Shown piece by piece: positions 48,072 through 61,619 of a stretch of 64,000 bases of DNA. The stretch's first letter is position 1. The number at the start of each line of letters is the position of its first letter. The notes beneath the pieces were generated by a model. The model ran no database searches and had not been told where the DNA came from. It worked only from the letters and a program-made list of their open reading frames with translations. This DNA is from Lethocerus indicus (lineage: Eukaryota; Arthropoda; Insecta; Hemiptera; Belostomatidae), in contig JACDQD010000001.1 in NCBI GenBank assembly GCA_019843655.1, forward strand, positions 48,604,443-48,668,442. The letters run 5' to 3'. The position numbers and the translations under genes were made by a program.

Positions 48072-51000
48072 TCAGATGTATGTGGGTGAATCTTTGAGAC
48101 AAGTTCCGCAGGCGTCGCATGTGGTGACGCCTTTTTCGTTGACTAGTGTGCACTGTGGACACTGGCGGCCACCGCTAGTCAGTGGCTGAACTTCATTGCC
48201 GACGGTTTTGCTTTTACCGCACATTTCGCACACTTCTTTACCCTCAGGGTTGTGAAACGTACATGTGGTGCACTCCCATTTATCGTTCAATTTTACACGC
48301 AAAGTAAGATAGTTATCGTTCGATTTTTTTGCCATCTCTCTTCCCAATGTTTGCGTTGTAGTCGGCGGGAGGCCGCTGGTGAAGTCGTGCCTCAACTTCC
48401 TGCCGTCAACTTTGTCCTCGATAAATTGTTTATCGGAAAAGCTTGTCGTGTCGAGCACGGAGGAGTTGTGCGAATCGTTTATACTGAACAATTTTAAGGC
48501 ATCGTCTAAGTCTAAAAGCGAAATTTGTTTCTTATCTAATACAGGCTGCGACAATAAATCTTCCTTGTGATTCGATTTCTTGTTTTCAAGAGTCTGATAT
48601 ACGTAGCCCCAACTGTCCCAGCCTTCTTCTTTTCCTTTCGGATTCTTTTTGTTGAAATAGTCTTCGACACTGTTTGTGGACCTATTGTAGCGATCACGTA
48701 GGTCTGTTATATGATCGGAACTGCTCCTCCTGTGAGTATTACTGCTGTAATTGTTCTCTTTAGTATAAAGCGGACCATCTAACTCGATCAACTGGCCTGT
48801 CGGTACAGAGCAGCTGTAATTCGGTTGCATAGGCACTGTACTGGTGTACCCATTCTGAAGGGTTCCGTAATGGCAACCGTTCGGGATGTAAGTGGGACAT
48901 ACGGGAGGCATCTGTTGTTGTGGACTAATAAGCGCGCCGTAAGTCATTTGAGAGGGCACAGCATACCCCGGTTGCACATTAGTGTTGTACCTACAGTATC
49001 GAGTAGTAATATAGGGGCATGTTTCAAAAAGATGTTGATATCTACCATAACTATCGATAGTGTGATACTGATCTTGATATCTGCGCTGATGTAAACGGTA
49101 AGTGAGGCCGTGCAATGCTTGTTCGGTGCTTCCGACATGAGTCTCTCTGTATTGTAATACATCGAGCCATGTGCAATCTCCAACTGCCTTTACCAGGTCA
49201 CCATATATACTCCGCATTATCTATAAAAAACGTATGCATTGTAAAATAAATTTTACAGAATATAAATTATTTTACAATTGAAATATTGAAAGTTTTCAAA
49301 AATATATGTCGCACCCTCCTGATAGGACCTGTAAGAGTTCCAAAACGTCAGAAGCAGACAACACACAAGAGGGCCCCGGAAGGAAAAGGCAAAAACCCTA
49401 ACGATAGAGCCACTCAATTCCACACAGGAAAAATCCCAGAACAGAGGGGGGCTCAACCCCTGCCAACTGAGGTTCTTTCCACAACATTATGCAATCTTAC
49501 CAGAAGCCAGTTAGTGACATTACGTAAAAAGATTATGGACTAAAATTAAATTCTTCCTTATCGGCCGGATAAGTGTATAATGAAGTTACCTGACATTCGA
49601 CAAGAGCGACTATGGAATCTTTGGAGACATTTGTAACTCTATCCGGATCAACAGGTCCTTCAAGAGTCATCGAACTGGCTCCTGTATGACGATATCCCAT
49701 CATTTCCAACATGACTTCACCGCCCACAAGACTTCCTTCGACATGATGTTTATAAAAGCCAGAATATGTCTGTAATTATATCATATTACAATCTTATTTG
49801 ACGTTTCATTACAAATAATATTTCCTTAATTATAATAACTGTCTCCAATTCAACACCTCTATACAAGATCAAATTATTTTATGGTAGGAATTAAAAAGAG
49901 CATACAGTATTAATTAAGAACCATATTTATGGCAAGATTGTACCTGATACAAAATAAAAATTACATCTCCTAAAGTGGCATCAGCCAAAGTAATATACTG
50001 AGTAGACTAGACAAAAAGAATAATATCCTCAGTTAAGGTCAAATAAAGCTTAAAGGTTGTAAACATATTATGGGTGATTACAATTGCTGTTTCTTTGTTT
50101 TTAACATTCATGATTAATTCAATAGATTATCCAAATTCAGACTATAAACAATACTGTCTTTCATTAGAAAAATGAATAAAAAAATACCTTAATTTCTTTG
50201 AATTCTTTTCGCCAAGGTTGGGCAAGGAGATTGTGAGCATAAGCCGCTATTGCTGTCCATGCTGCAGTTGCTCTGTAAGCGCTGAAATCCAATTTTCCTT
50301 CGACACTTCGATGTAACACCTGCCCGGTTTCACGAAAGAAAAATTTACTTTCATGTGGAGCTATGCTCAAATATTCTTTGATGCAGCCTGAAATTAAATA
50401 ACCAATTAGAAAACGGGTTTTGTGATAATTCTTCAATATTACCAACAACTTTGCATTAAATGTTTAAATTAATGTTATTTATCATTTTTTAATAAATTTA
50501 ATTTTTCCTTATAGAGTTGAATGAAGCTACGGTGACGTTACGAAATTGCTACCAGAAAGTATGGGAGATCTAAATCTCAGAGTGAATCTAACATTACCCT
50601 AGACACCCGAGGAAATGGAAGAATCAAACTCCCACCGCTTTGATTTGAAGTGCACACTTTAAACTGTAAATGAATATACAGATTTAGAATCTTTGTACTA
50701 CAAATATGTAAGGTTTATTAATTTAAAAATTCACATTTCATTCAATCCACGAGTCATTTTATGATATTCTACATAATAACTAAAATTCACCATTTTTAAA
50801 CACCCTAAAACAAAAGGACAATAATGGCTTATTCATTAATTATCAGGAATTGGTCAAAAAGGATTACACTTCAAATACTAACAATGCGATAGGCAAGTGC
50901 AAAATTCTTATAAGCTTGTAAACAACCACCTTATCTAACATGTTAAAAAATAACATATTTAACATTTAGTTCATTACAGAGTTCACTGAGCAATTGGTTC

Positions 51001-51382
51001 AATACAGACTTTTAGCCACTGAGCCCCTAAATAACATTTAAACTGCTGTACAATGATGACACACATTTATGAAATTTCTTTTTGCTTATGTGATGGGCTC
51101 AATGTAACAATATTTAGACAATGGAATCAGAAAGTGAAGAAAATCTCATAGAAACAGTAATCATCAAAACCTTTTCTTTTCATTATTCTCCTTTAAAATA
51201 TTCCACATTTTACTGTGAACAGTATTGCATACCCTACAAATAGAATGGTTTATTTTACCTTCTAAATGCTTCTTCTCTTCAATTTTCCTTGGACTCTCAT
51301 CGGCATGCAGGTAACTAAGGTGCAACTCATCAATTTGTGTCCAAAGATCCGTTAAGCGATCACGAATCATATAGTCAGCCAT
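48072..51382 (-). CDS. tamo: Tamozhennic/SPATA2-like protein with PUB domain and RanBP2 zinc fingers
   Basis: Tamozhennic in Drosophila limits nuclear import of Dorsal. Its vertebrate relative SPATA2 bridges the deubiquitinase CYLD to the linear-ubiquitin ligase through its PUB domain. Exons right to left: 51382-51259, 50387-50188, 49769-49590 and 49220-48072; phases join and give 550 aa. The start is the ATG at 51382 (MADYMIRDRL); the open frame upstream begins only with GTG. The PUB region spans about residues 40-200, with PWRKEFKEIKTYSGFYKHHV followed by MLEMMGYRHTGA, parallel to PWKKEFRSIKTYTG in SPATA2. A long polar, Tyr/Gln/Ser-rich linker follows. The C-terminus has two RanBP2-type fingers: WECTTCTFHNPEG...CEMC and CPQCTLVNEKG...CDAC. 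The gene is head-to-head with UQCR11, 1.6 kb apart. A dispersed repeat B copy lies in its third intron. Confidence 0.9.
49365..49530 (+). repeat. Dispersed repeat B, copy 4
   Basis: Inside an intron of the tamo-like gene. GGAAAAATCCCAGAACAGAG, CAACCCCTGCCAACTGAGG and GAAGCCAGTTAGTGACATTA follow the family core, with CpG sites often replaced by TG or CA. Confidence 0.65.
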
Positions 51383-52962
51383 TAGAGTGTTCTCCGATAA
51401 CACTAAATCTTAACTGAACACAATACAAAAAGGTAAAAGTTAAAACAGTCAACGGTATATAATAATGAAATTGTAAAGTCACACGAATTAAATTCAGGAA
51501 TCAACTCATAACAAGTTAAGCAAATTCTAATTTGCTACAGTAACTAGCATGCTCTGACTATAGAAATAACATGCATCACCAAATCAGTTAAAACACTGGT
51601 GAAAAATTGTAATGTAACAGACTCGATAAAGAAACAACTTTTAAAAGTATAAAATCCTTGTAATACAGTTAATAAACATTCGTTTGTTTTACATTTCAAC
51701 AGCCATATCTACAAACTATGGCACAAATAAACCATTTCCTTGAGATTAATTCAGAGAAAATTCAATGTTGAACTACCTAAATAAATTTAGAATGCCACAC
51801 CCCCTGAATTTCAAAGCCAAAAATAGTTTACAATAGTCTAACAGATATATGCGACACGGTATGAAACATAAATGACAGATTGAATTAAGTCGTACACTGA
51901 CCCACTAGCTGTCATTTAAGAAAGCAATTCCAGTTCCATGCTTGAGGTTATAAATAAGGCCACTTAATCTCCACATGATGAAATCAAGAAAATAAACCAA
52001 TGTTAAAATAAAAATTGGATAGCCATTTAAAACTTTCTTAAGGGGCAGTATCGTTAAAGAATTCTGATCACCTAAAATAAAAAATAACAATTAAAATCAT
52101 ATACGGTAATAATCATTTTCCAGCCAACCATAACAATAACGAACGATAGTGCCAACACCAAACCAACATTACTAGTTAAAATATATGTTTTCTCAAATGG
52201 AATTAATATTATTTCTAAATAACATTAAACTAATAATAACTGAATAATTAAGGTGACAAACTGTATTGATAAGTTTTATTATAAATAGATTACATGATCA
52301 CTCATCGAAATACCAATCACTGTTTCGATTAAATTCATGTATTTAAGATGATTTTAATAAAAAATATCTATTATGTGGAGAAATAGTAGAGGTTTTTCGG
52401 ATATGCATATAAAACACCAAAAAAACCTTAATAGCCTAAAAGTGTCACGAATAATAATTTAATAATCAATTTTACAATGTTCCTAAACAGTGCTATTTCA
52501 AAAATTATTAACACATTGTTATTATGTTTTGTACACTTAGAATGTATAAGTCGTTGGCCACAATTCACAGTAACATAATAAATTTCCTTAGTGTTTTTCT
52601 AAAACACGCCATGGAACAATATTTCGACGATAATTTTTATTTAGAAGCATATTGAAGAGTTACATTTAGGTAAACGTATTATAACGTCATTAATTTATGG
52701 CTGATTAAAAAAATATTTTAATTGATTTTCAGGAGTTTCCAAAACTAATTGTTTTTTTTTATATATTTCATGAGAAAAACAAATTAAGAAATTACTTTTA
52801 ATATAAATAATACTAATATAAATGATCGAATATTGGGGTATGGAGCGGGATATTTTGATTTTCGGGTAAACTTGTTCCCCTTTTTCTCCTTTTCGATCGA
52901 AAAGGTTACTTGGCTGCTATCATTCTAGGTTTCTTTTCCGAGGTTTCAAGAAGATTTTGAGC
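51383..52962. promoter_or_regulatory. Divergent region between tamo and UQCR11
   Basis: 1.58 kb between two opposite starts, AT-rich, with low CpG. No specific site or further exon was identified. Confidence 0.4.
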
Positions 52963-53658
52963 ATGCCAAATTTTATGAGACATTTGCCCATCGGGAAGAA
53001 ACACATGGAACTTGCCACCAAATGGTATGGTTTAATGTATCCAATTATTCTGTATTTTCTATGACATTTCAATTTTCTCATACCTGTGTTTTATTAAGTC
53101 CATTTTGGCTTTAATACTTCTTTTAGAAAGATACCGAAATTGTAGTAGAAACGTACTGAATATCAGTCTAAGGTTCGGTTCCTCTCATAATGTTCTACCT
53201 GAAGACAATACTTCATTATTTCATATTGTGTCTATTAAAGAACATAAAATTTTCTGTGTATTACATATTAAACTTAATACATACTTCCTAATAAGGAAAC
53301 ATCATTTTAACATATTGATACTGAGAAATATTGCCTTTTCTTACTATAATCATAAAAAAGAAATAATGGATCATGTAGGACATAAAGATTTAAATCATCA
53401 CCATTTTATGAGTAGCTGGCTACTAAATTTGTGCTAATATGGCTATCATGGCTAGAGTTACCAAAGAAATGATTGGTAAACCATAAAACTTCATTTTCCT
53501 TCATCTATTAATTAGAAATTTTTTCTTTTACTTTCAGGTTTCCTACTGCGGCTACATTTGGATTCGCAGGATCAGCATTACTATGTTACGCAACTGACTG
53601 GAGGCTTGTTTTAGATTATTTGCCATATTATAATGGTAAATTTAAGACAGATGAATAA
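52963..53658 (+). CDS. UQCR11: Cytochrome b-c1 complex subunit 10 (UQCR11, 6.4 kDa)
   Basis: Small single-pass subunit of respiratory complex III in the mitochondrial inner membrane, next to the Rieske protein. Exons 52963-53024 and 53538-53658 (donor GTATGG, acceptor TTTCAG) give 60 aa, against 56 in human. Exon 1 encodes the basic N-terminus (MPNFMRHLPIGKKHMELA). Exon 2 carries the membrane segment (ATFGFAGSALLCYATDW) and the family signature DWRLVLDYLPYYNGKFK, parallel to DWRLILDWVPYINGKFK in vertebrates. It ends TDE. Likely poly(A) signal AATAAA at 54090-54095. The gene is too short to be found by length alone; the signature makes the call secure. Confidence 0.93.
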
Positions 53659-54647
53659 AGGTGCTTTCCTTTTATGTAGCTTTTCCATTCCTTAGAACAA
53701 ATTTAATGCTATAAATAAATTAGAAAGGTTTAGGATTTATTATTTATTACGAAGAAATTATTGTGTATTTTTGTTGCTAATTATATACTATACTATTGTA
53801 CTATGTATATTAGAAAAGTTATATTTTCTCTCTCTTTGGCAGTTAAACCATGATAATATTTTTTAAATTATTTAGGTAGGACTACGATAAAAAATATTTA
53901 TCTTTTAGATTCTTTTAGAATAATTAGTATAATGCTCAGTAATATAATTTAGTAATGTATAATAGTTAGTATAGCACATATTACATATATTAAAATAATT
54001 TATTTCTGTTTCAGATTCATGAGCTTACTACCGGCAACACTATGTTAGAACAGTAATTATTAAATTTAATTCCTTAATGTAAAAGAAAAAATAAAAATAT
54101 TGCAACACCAATTATGTGTTAATTCATTTATTATTTTACCATTCTGAATATGGATAACATACAAGAAATGTAACAATATTTCATTTTTTAATTTTTTATA
54201 TATATAATGTATAGTTTGATATTTTATGTTACTTCTACATAATCACTAGTAGTAGTAGCAGTCAAACACTCAATTTCAATGTCCACATACAGAATTTATT
54301 ATTTAATAATACAGTGCAATATCAATTGAACAATTTTAATAGTAAAACTCAATAAGATTATTATATATAAATAACACACATACATGTATATTCCTGTATT
54401 TCTCTTATTAGCCCCTCCCTAAATCTGTAGAAGAATTACAGCTTATATACAGCAATATATTTACAATACTATGTTTTATTTGTGATACTTAGATTATTTC
54501 TTACTATTCTCAGACATTCATTTTGAACTTCTGTTTGAATCAATCAGTAATTAGATTTAAATATGTGTTCTATTAAGTAATAGTTATAGCATTATTTTTG
54601 TAAATTATACATATTTATATGATCTTTTTCATTTAAAATACGAGGGT
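53659..54647 (+). other. UQCR11 3' UTR and AT-rich spacer
   Basis: About 430 bp to the AATAAA at 54090, then AT-rich sequence. No other feature seen. Confidence 0.5.
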
Positions 54648-55080
54648 TGTTTGATAAATATGGCAAGCAAAAATTTTAAGTTTTTTCAACAAAATTATTT
54701 TTCAACACAGTTTCAATTTAGGGACATACATTCGGCCAAGCGAGTTTCCAATTTTTCCATCCCGTTTGAAAAGAATTTTGTTTCAAAGCTTGTAAAATAA
54801 CTATTCACCTTACTTATCAAATCATCGTCGCATATTTATGCAAATCGACATTCGACGTGGTGGCCGAGTTTTTTAAAGGCCGATCTTTCGTGCCCCATTT
54901 TTGTTTTTCAACGTCGACGGAATCGCAAGAAGGAGCGAGTTTTATCACGGGCGCTGATAAAAAAAAGTTTTCGGAAAATTTCAACGCAGTTTTAACTGGA
55001 ATATTCGAGTTTTGTGCAATTTTGTTTTGGGAAATACAAAATGTTTTTGTCAGAATATATGTTGAAAATAAAGGCGATAT
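54648..55080 (-). mobile_element. Possible mariner-like transposase remnant
   Basis: ACGAGGGTTGTTTGATAAAT at 54650 resembles the ends of many mariner-like repeats. The minus strand 54817-55104 is open and contains KLAPSCD...EKQKWGTKDRPLKN, loosely like the DLAPCDF...PKLK...LKGR part of mariner transposases. No matching inverted end was found on the right and the catalytic part is missing. The call is tentative. Confidence 0.35.
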
Positions 55081-55100
55081 GGGTGGCAGTGGGCCGACAA

Positions 55101-55119
55101 CCAATAGGAAGCGGCCACA
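55101..55119 (+). promoter_or_regulatory. ERSE-like unfolded-protein-response element upstream of PDIA3
   Basis: CCAAT, then exactly nine bases, then CCACA: one base off the ER stress response element consensus CCAAT-N9-CCACG, where NF-Y and ATF6/XBP1 act in vertebrates. It lies 103 bp before the PDIA3 ATG, a usual place for such elements. Confidence 0.55.
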
Positions 55120-55221
55120 CTCTAATGTATTCTGCCGTTTCTGATGTTCGAAGACACGTTTAACTCGCGTTATTCCTAGTCTAACTTTGAGGTTGGCCGG
55201 TCGACGGGCAAAGTTACAACG

Positions 55222-58200
55222 ATGCTGTCAGTTCTATTATTGTTCCTAAGTTACGGCTGTCTGGTTTTAACGTCGGCCGATGACGTTATTGAGCTCACCG
55301 ATGCCGATTTTTCGTCCCGTCTTCAGTCTTATGAATCTTCCTTAGTAATGTTTTACGCACCCTGGTAGGTTTACTTTATCTGTATTTCGCACAAAAATGA
55401 CCCGCGTTCTACCCCATGTTTTATTTCGTACACCGGCTGTTTTATCATCTACTTTACGGTATCAATTGCCAGTGCTGGCAACTTTAGTAATAGATGGGGT
55501 TGCCCAGAGAAAATTAAATTCGATTAAGGAATTAGCTTTAAATTGTCTTTATATATTTGTTGACTATCTACAGTTACATCTCTTGGCTATCTACATTAAA
55601 AAATATATAGTCGAATGAATGTCTATATTTCTTAATATTATTATTTCTTTTAGTTGGAATTCTTAATTTTTATGGTTTGTGATTAATATTCTTGTATATT
55701 TTACAGGTGTGGACATTGTAAAAAACTAAAACCAGAATTTGAGAAAGCCGCATCAATTTTAAGAGGAAACGATCCTCCAGTGACTCTAGCAAAGGTGAAA
55801 TATTTTATATTTAATGATGGTTTATTTGAAAAATTAGAAATTTTGCTCACCAATGAGTTACAATTTTTATTTTGACTTAGATTTCTTTCATACAAATACT
55901 CCATGGTATATAGGATTAGCTCCTGATTATAGAAGTGATGAGTTGGAATCCACATGTATGTGGTCTATTCCTGTATTAGTTGGTCTTGTAAAAATTAATA
56001 AATGTATACTTGCTTTATTTTTTAATGATTTCTGGATATAATTATGTATTAGTTGAATAAAATACTATGTTTTTAAGAAGGTAAAGAGATAATTACACAA
56101 TTGTGTATTTTTTTATAAACAATTATATTTAAATATGCACACGTGATACCTTTATTTTAATATTGTTACTGTTTTTATTATAGATACATGGCTAGTTCTT
56201 ACAATACTAAAATATTGCATTTTTATAAGTAAGACATCTTATGATTAAATAGTCTCCATAAATTACATTCATTCTGGCTTTTACATTTTCGTATTATTTG
56301 TATTATAGTTGAGCTTGGTGTTTTATCATTCAAATATTAGATACTCATTATTAAAACTTGAAAATATAACTATTTTAATAGGGGAATATTATGTATTGTA
56401 GGTGGATTGTACCGAGGGAGGAAAAGAAACGTGTAATAAGTTTTCTGTATCTGGGTATCCAACCTTGAAAATATTTAAGGATGGTGAATTGTCCAAGGAA
56501 TACCAGGGTCCAAGAGAAGCAAGTACGTATAAGTAATCAATTAGTTATTACAAATGTTAAAATATTTTTAATTCCCTATTTCTCTAATTTTTGAGAATAA
56601 TTCTTTATACATCATATTATTATATTTTATAAATCATATATTATATGAAATTAACATTTAAATGTGAACTTTTCTTTATTCTTAATAATTGTAATTGAAA
56701 CTATTAAAATAAAAATAATTCCACTTGTAGAAGAAAGTCACGAAATTTATATATTTAGACGTGACGGCTGAATAATTTTATCATTTTGTGAGCTAATATA
56801 AAATATTCATGCAAGTAATGTAAAAAATAAAAAATGTGATAAACAGTATATAAACAATGTCCATTTTCTATTTTGTATTACTTTTATGGGTTATAATAGG
56901 GGTTATAAAGGGTGTAAGGTAAAATTTGCCAATTTTTCTTTTCTCAGTGCCATATAGATTTAATTATGATATAACTCAATGCATCCCTCTTATCTAACAA
57001 TTATCTAATTCTTTTTAGACGGAATCGTTAAATATATGAAATCCCAGGTAGGCCCCAGTGCCAAGACTTTAAAAACTGTTGAAGACTTTGAAAAATTCAT
57101 AAGTGAACCAGATTTGTCAGTAGTTGGATTCTTTAAAAGTGCAACACCTTTGAAAGAAGCTTATCAAAAAGTAGCGGATAAAATGCGAGAGAAATTCCGC
57201 TTTGCCATCACTGAAGAAGACAGTGTCATATCCGAAGTTAAGGCTGAGTAAGTATATTTTCAATAAGGATGCATATTTAGATGAATACTTTTTTTAAATT
57301 AAAAGCATATTTATGAGTTATTTGATATTTTTAGAGATATATTTTAAAATTATGAGCTGTTGACTTAATTGTAAATAAATAGTTTCCGTTTTAGTTTTGT
57401 AGATGGAGTAAAGTTATTTAGGCCTAAACATTTACATAACAAGTTTGAGGAGAGCTCTCCTGAATACACTGGTGATGCTGATGTGGGTAGTTTGGGAACC
57501 TGGCTGAAGAACAACAAGTAAGTCTTCTCTATACTATTTATCCTCTCTCTATCCTATACTATTCATCTTTCTTCTATTTTACATCAACGCAGAATATTTT
57601 GTATTGCGATAATTTTATTTTTAAAAATGTAGTTAATATTGAGAGGATTCATAAATTTAAATTTTTCAGGCATGGTTTAGTCGGTCACAGACAAAGAGAC
57701 AACATAGAAGACTTTGAAAATCCTCTTGTTGTAGCATATTATAATGTTGACTACAGCAAAAACCCTAAAGGTATGCCACATATTTAAGTTTGTAATATAT
57801 GAGAAGAAATACAAATACCTTATTTTTCTATGAATATACGTAGTATACATCATAAACAATACACTTTACATGAATTCCAACCCATAGGCCTTAACTACAT
57901 TTATGTACTGAAGTGTTAAAACTAAGAGGTATTTGGATTTTGCACATTGTTTATATGGTAATCCGGAAAGTTACATAATAAAAACCTGAGAACTCAAGTA
58001 ATGTATAATTTGATTGCTTATTTAAATGTATACCATTTATAAAAAAAAATAGTTGAACGAATAATCGCACGAAAATATCTTTTAGGAACGAACTACTGGA
58101 GAAATAGGATTTTGAAGATTGCGCAGAACTTTGCAAATGATTTTACATTCGCTATTAGTGCCAAGGATGATTTCCAACATGAACTTAATGAATTCGGCTA

Positions 58201-59220
58201 TGATTATGTACCATCTGACAAGCCTATTGTCTTTGCACGATCTGCCGACAATAAGAAATTTGCTATGGCTGATGAATTCTCGTATGTATTCTAAGATACA
58301 GGTTCTCAATTTATATTGTATTAAGGCACACATTCTAATTTGTTTATTGAATACATACTCGAATGAGAAAAATCTATTCACGTAATTTTTTTGCTTACAG
58401 AATGGACAACTTTGAAAGTTTCTTGACAAAATTGAAGTCTGGAGAATTGGAACCATATCTGAAATCAGAACCTATCCCTGAAAATAATGACAAGCCCGTC
58501 ACAGTCGCAGTTGCCAAAAATTTTGATGAAGTTGTAACAAATAATGATAAAGATACCCTCATTGAATTCTATGCACCCTGGTGTGGTCATTGTAAGAAAT
58601 TAGCTCCAGTCTGGGATGAACTGGGAGAAAAGGTGTGTACAGATCAGCGAATATTATGATTACATCCTAACAATTACCTTATATCCAGTTGACTTCTGTT
58701 ATTACTCCAATAATAACTCTTTCTAAGTACTATTAATTACTGAATTATCATTTTTTATAACCCTTTATATTGAAATTTTAGATGACTGATGAAGATGTAG
58801 CTATCGTGAAAATGGATGCTACTAGCAATGATGTACCAAGTCCTTATGAAGTGAGAGGCTTCCCGACACTTTACTGGGCTCCTAAGGATTCTAAATCCAA
58901 ACCAGTTACTTATAATGTAAGTATTCTTCTGATGTCATAATATTTCCATTGAGATTTTTAAGAATACTAATTTATGCGAGTTATTCGAATTTAAATAGAT
59001 AAGTAATAACATTTAACTGTACATTGACATTTGTAATTGAGAAATGAGCCTTGATCAAAAGTTCTGTTAATTAATTTATTATTAAACCTAATTGTTTCTT
59101 ATTTAGGGTGGACGAGACTTGGATGATTTAGTAAAATACATTGCAAAGCAAGCTACAACTGAGTTGAAAGGATATGACAGAAAGGGCAACCCTAAGACCA
59201 AGGGTAAAGAAGAATTGTAA
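55222..59220 (+). CDS. PDIA3: Protein disulfide isomerase A3 (ERp57/ERp60), ten coding exons
   Basis: ER lumenal thiol oxidoreductase that helps glycoproteins fold with calnexin/calreticulin. Exons: 55222-55364, 55707-55794, 56402-56522, 57019-57247, 57395-57517, 57670-57770, 58086-58281, 58401-58632, 58782-58916 and 59107-59220. All phases join, giving 493 aa (human 505). Order: signal peptide ([19 protein letters not shown]), a domain with [14 protein letters not shown], b domain ([15 protein letters not shown]), b' domain ([19 protein letters not shown]), a' domain with [20 protein letters not shown], and a C-terminal KEEL in place of KDEL for ER retrieval. [16 protein letters not shown] is also typical of PDIA3. 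Both catalytic CGHC motifs are intact. Poly(A) signals lie at 59390-59395 and 59495-59500, so two 3' ends are possible. Intron 6 holds a dispersed repeat copy. Confidence 0.97.
55795..56401 (+). other. PDIA3 intron 2
   Basis: 607-bp AT-rich intron with few CpG. Short open frames within it have no recognisable content. Confidence 0.6.
56523..57018 (+). other. PDIA3 intron 3
   Basis: 496-bp AT-rich intron, GTACGT to TTTTTAG. Nothing else seen. Confidence 0.6.
57863..57993 (+). repeat. Dispersed repeat F, copy 2, in PDIA3 intron 6
   Basis: TTAACTACATTTATGTACTG, TATTTGGATTTTGCACATTG and GAAAGTTACATAATAAAA match the copy at 39117-39250 in order and orientation. Confidence 0.7.
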
Positions 59221-59293
59221 AAACATTCCCGACTGTGCAGTTGATATGTTGGCTGTCATATAAATTACTACATAAACCTTTTTTGTTTATGTG

Positions 59294-59331
<38 letters not shown>

Positions 59332-61619
59332 AACGGTATGAAATATCAACATATGAATTGCCAGTTAAGATACATCTTATTATAATTTGAATAAAGTAAC
59401 TGAGGAAAATTTATGTTTGTAATGTGACAGTCAACTTGTTAACTGCTGGTTTTAAATGAAATTATTTTCAAAAGTAAACTGCTAAGTTGTTTTTAATAAA
59501 GCGTGTATTTATTTGGTATATTTCATAAATTTAAACTTTTTATATCAGTCATTAATAATGATTCTCATTTGTGATTTGGTGTTTCATAATCAAATGAACT
59601 TGGGTGTTGAAACTTGTGTAAAATCTAAACTCTTCGATTAATATTTCTTTCATGTTTAAGTTAAGTTACTGATGTTATTAAATGTTTGTTATAGCCGAAA
59701 AAGTGGCATAATCATTTTTAAATAAATATTCATTCAGGAATTTGAATTTAATGGCATCACAATTTGTTTGTTGTTCTTGTTTTGGTAACTCACTATGGTT
59801 GATCCTCATTTCATGATAATTCGCAGATCATGTGCCCCAATTATATGTCATCACTTAGCATTATGTGATTTAGCTATGAATTTAGTGTAGTTTATCATGG
59901 ACTTGTTTTCCATGTTTGCACATTTCAATGTGGAATTTCAATGTGATGATTTTTATTACTTTGTATTATTCCTGAAATGGCATTGTACTGATGAAAATAC
60001 ATTATAATCTTCATTTTATAGTAATTGTTTTTTCTATACTCAGTCCTTTCTTAAGAAAATTCCATACTAATTCCTCGATACCTAATTTTTGGCAACCAAA
60101 TGATGAATGAAAAGTTATCATATTGTATCACATGCATTTCTCCATAACAGCCCATAGGATTATTTAACATCAACTCCCTTTGAAAATAACAGGTTTTGCA
60201 GGTCTCCTCATAACCAAAATTGACACATTGATTCTTCTGTCTTATCAAAATACAAAATTTGAAAATATTGCCTGTAGGTGAAAAGTTTGTGTCTAATATT
60301 AGTTCAAATTAAATAAAACAGTTTAGTGTACATAGGAAATAAGTAAACATTTTGGTATGTTTGCATAAAAAAATATATTTTTTATTCAAATAGATAAGAG
60401 AACATTAAAACATACAATACTGCATAAAAAAATATACATATATGTTTTGTGATATTAATTATATTTTGAATATAACATTTCTTTACCAGATATGCATATT
60501 TTAAATTTTGAATGGTCATTTATTTAAATTTAATCGCATAATTCAAGACAGTTTCCCTGTACAATCTTAATTTTTAATGAAAGACCAGTTTTAAATGAAA
60601 ACTTCTTAAAAATGAGAACAAATTAGTATTATAATATATATTATGCTATAAGTAAATCAAATTGAAATAAAAACAGTTATCTCACTGAGGAAATTACAAG
60701 TAACTAATACATTTATGTTAATATATTTAATTAATTTTACGAGTTCAGTTCCTTTATCGTACAATGTATTGACAGTTTAAGTTATACTATAAACCTGCTG
60801 TTTGTTTTTTAATATACTAAAATTATTTTAACCTTATGCTATTTTTTATGCTGAATTGGCATTGTTAATATGGGGAATTTCAACTTGCACTGCAGCTACC
60901 ATAAAATGAGACCATAATTTTGGGACAGGCGTTTTAGCAGGGAAGATAGTACAATAACATTATTGAGACTTTGAATCACATTAAATTATGAGTTTTAACA
61001 ACTGAAACCACTGGCAGTGTCATACAAAACTCCTCAATCAATTAATTGAATCTCACTGTTTTTGTAAACAAATTCATAGCCCGGGTGTATAAGATGTTTG
61101 GTTAAAAGATAGATTAAGCCTATGTTTAGGTTTTAGTATGTTTTAATAGAAAAATTAAAGGTGAGAAGTTATCTCTGCAATATCTGTACCTCTAAGGACA
61201 AGGATTTCATATAAGGGATTGTTTTGAAAAATACATAAGGAAAATATATAAAACTTATATTATTATAAAATATGATAAAAATATTGTCTTTTATTAAAAT
61301 ACAGCAATTAATTTATGCAAAATTAATTTTACGAGTGTTTCAAATCAATAATTGATTAAGCCTATAGATCACGGATATCCATACCTACAAATATTACATA
61401 AGCAGTTTTATATTAGTTTTATTAACGTGCATGCTCACTGCAAGAATGAAGATAAGCGCCACAAAGCAAAGGACTCCGTTGTATGAGTTATAATAGGCAT
61501 AGAGTTGACTCAGGAACTATATTACCATCTAAGCGGACAACATGAATTTCTTCCTTTAAAATCCTTTAGGTTTTTAAAGCATAAATAAAGCTTAAGAATA
61601 GATGATGTTAGGAATATTC
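59221..61619. other. PDIA3 3' UTR and AT-rich intergenic DNA
   Basis: Contains a short (TA)n at 59294-59334 and the two AATAAA signals noted for PDIA3. Beyond 59.5 kb it is plain AT-rich sequence, and I see no gene. Confidence 0.5.

Noticed and set aside
53105..53437. 110-codon frame between the UQCR11 exons
   Set aside because: Lies wholly in the intron and has no motif.
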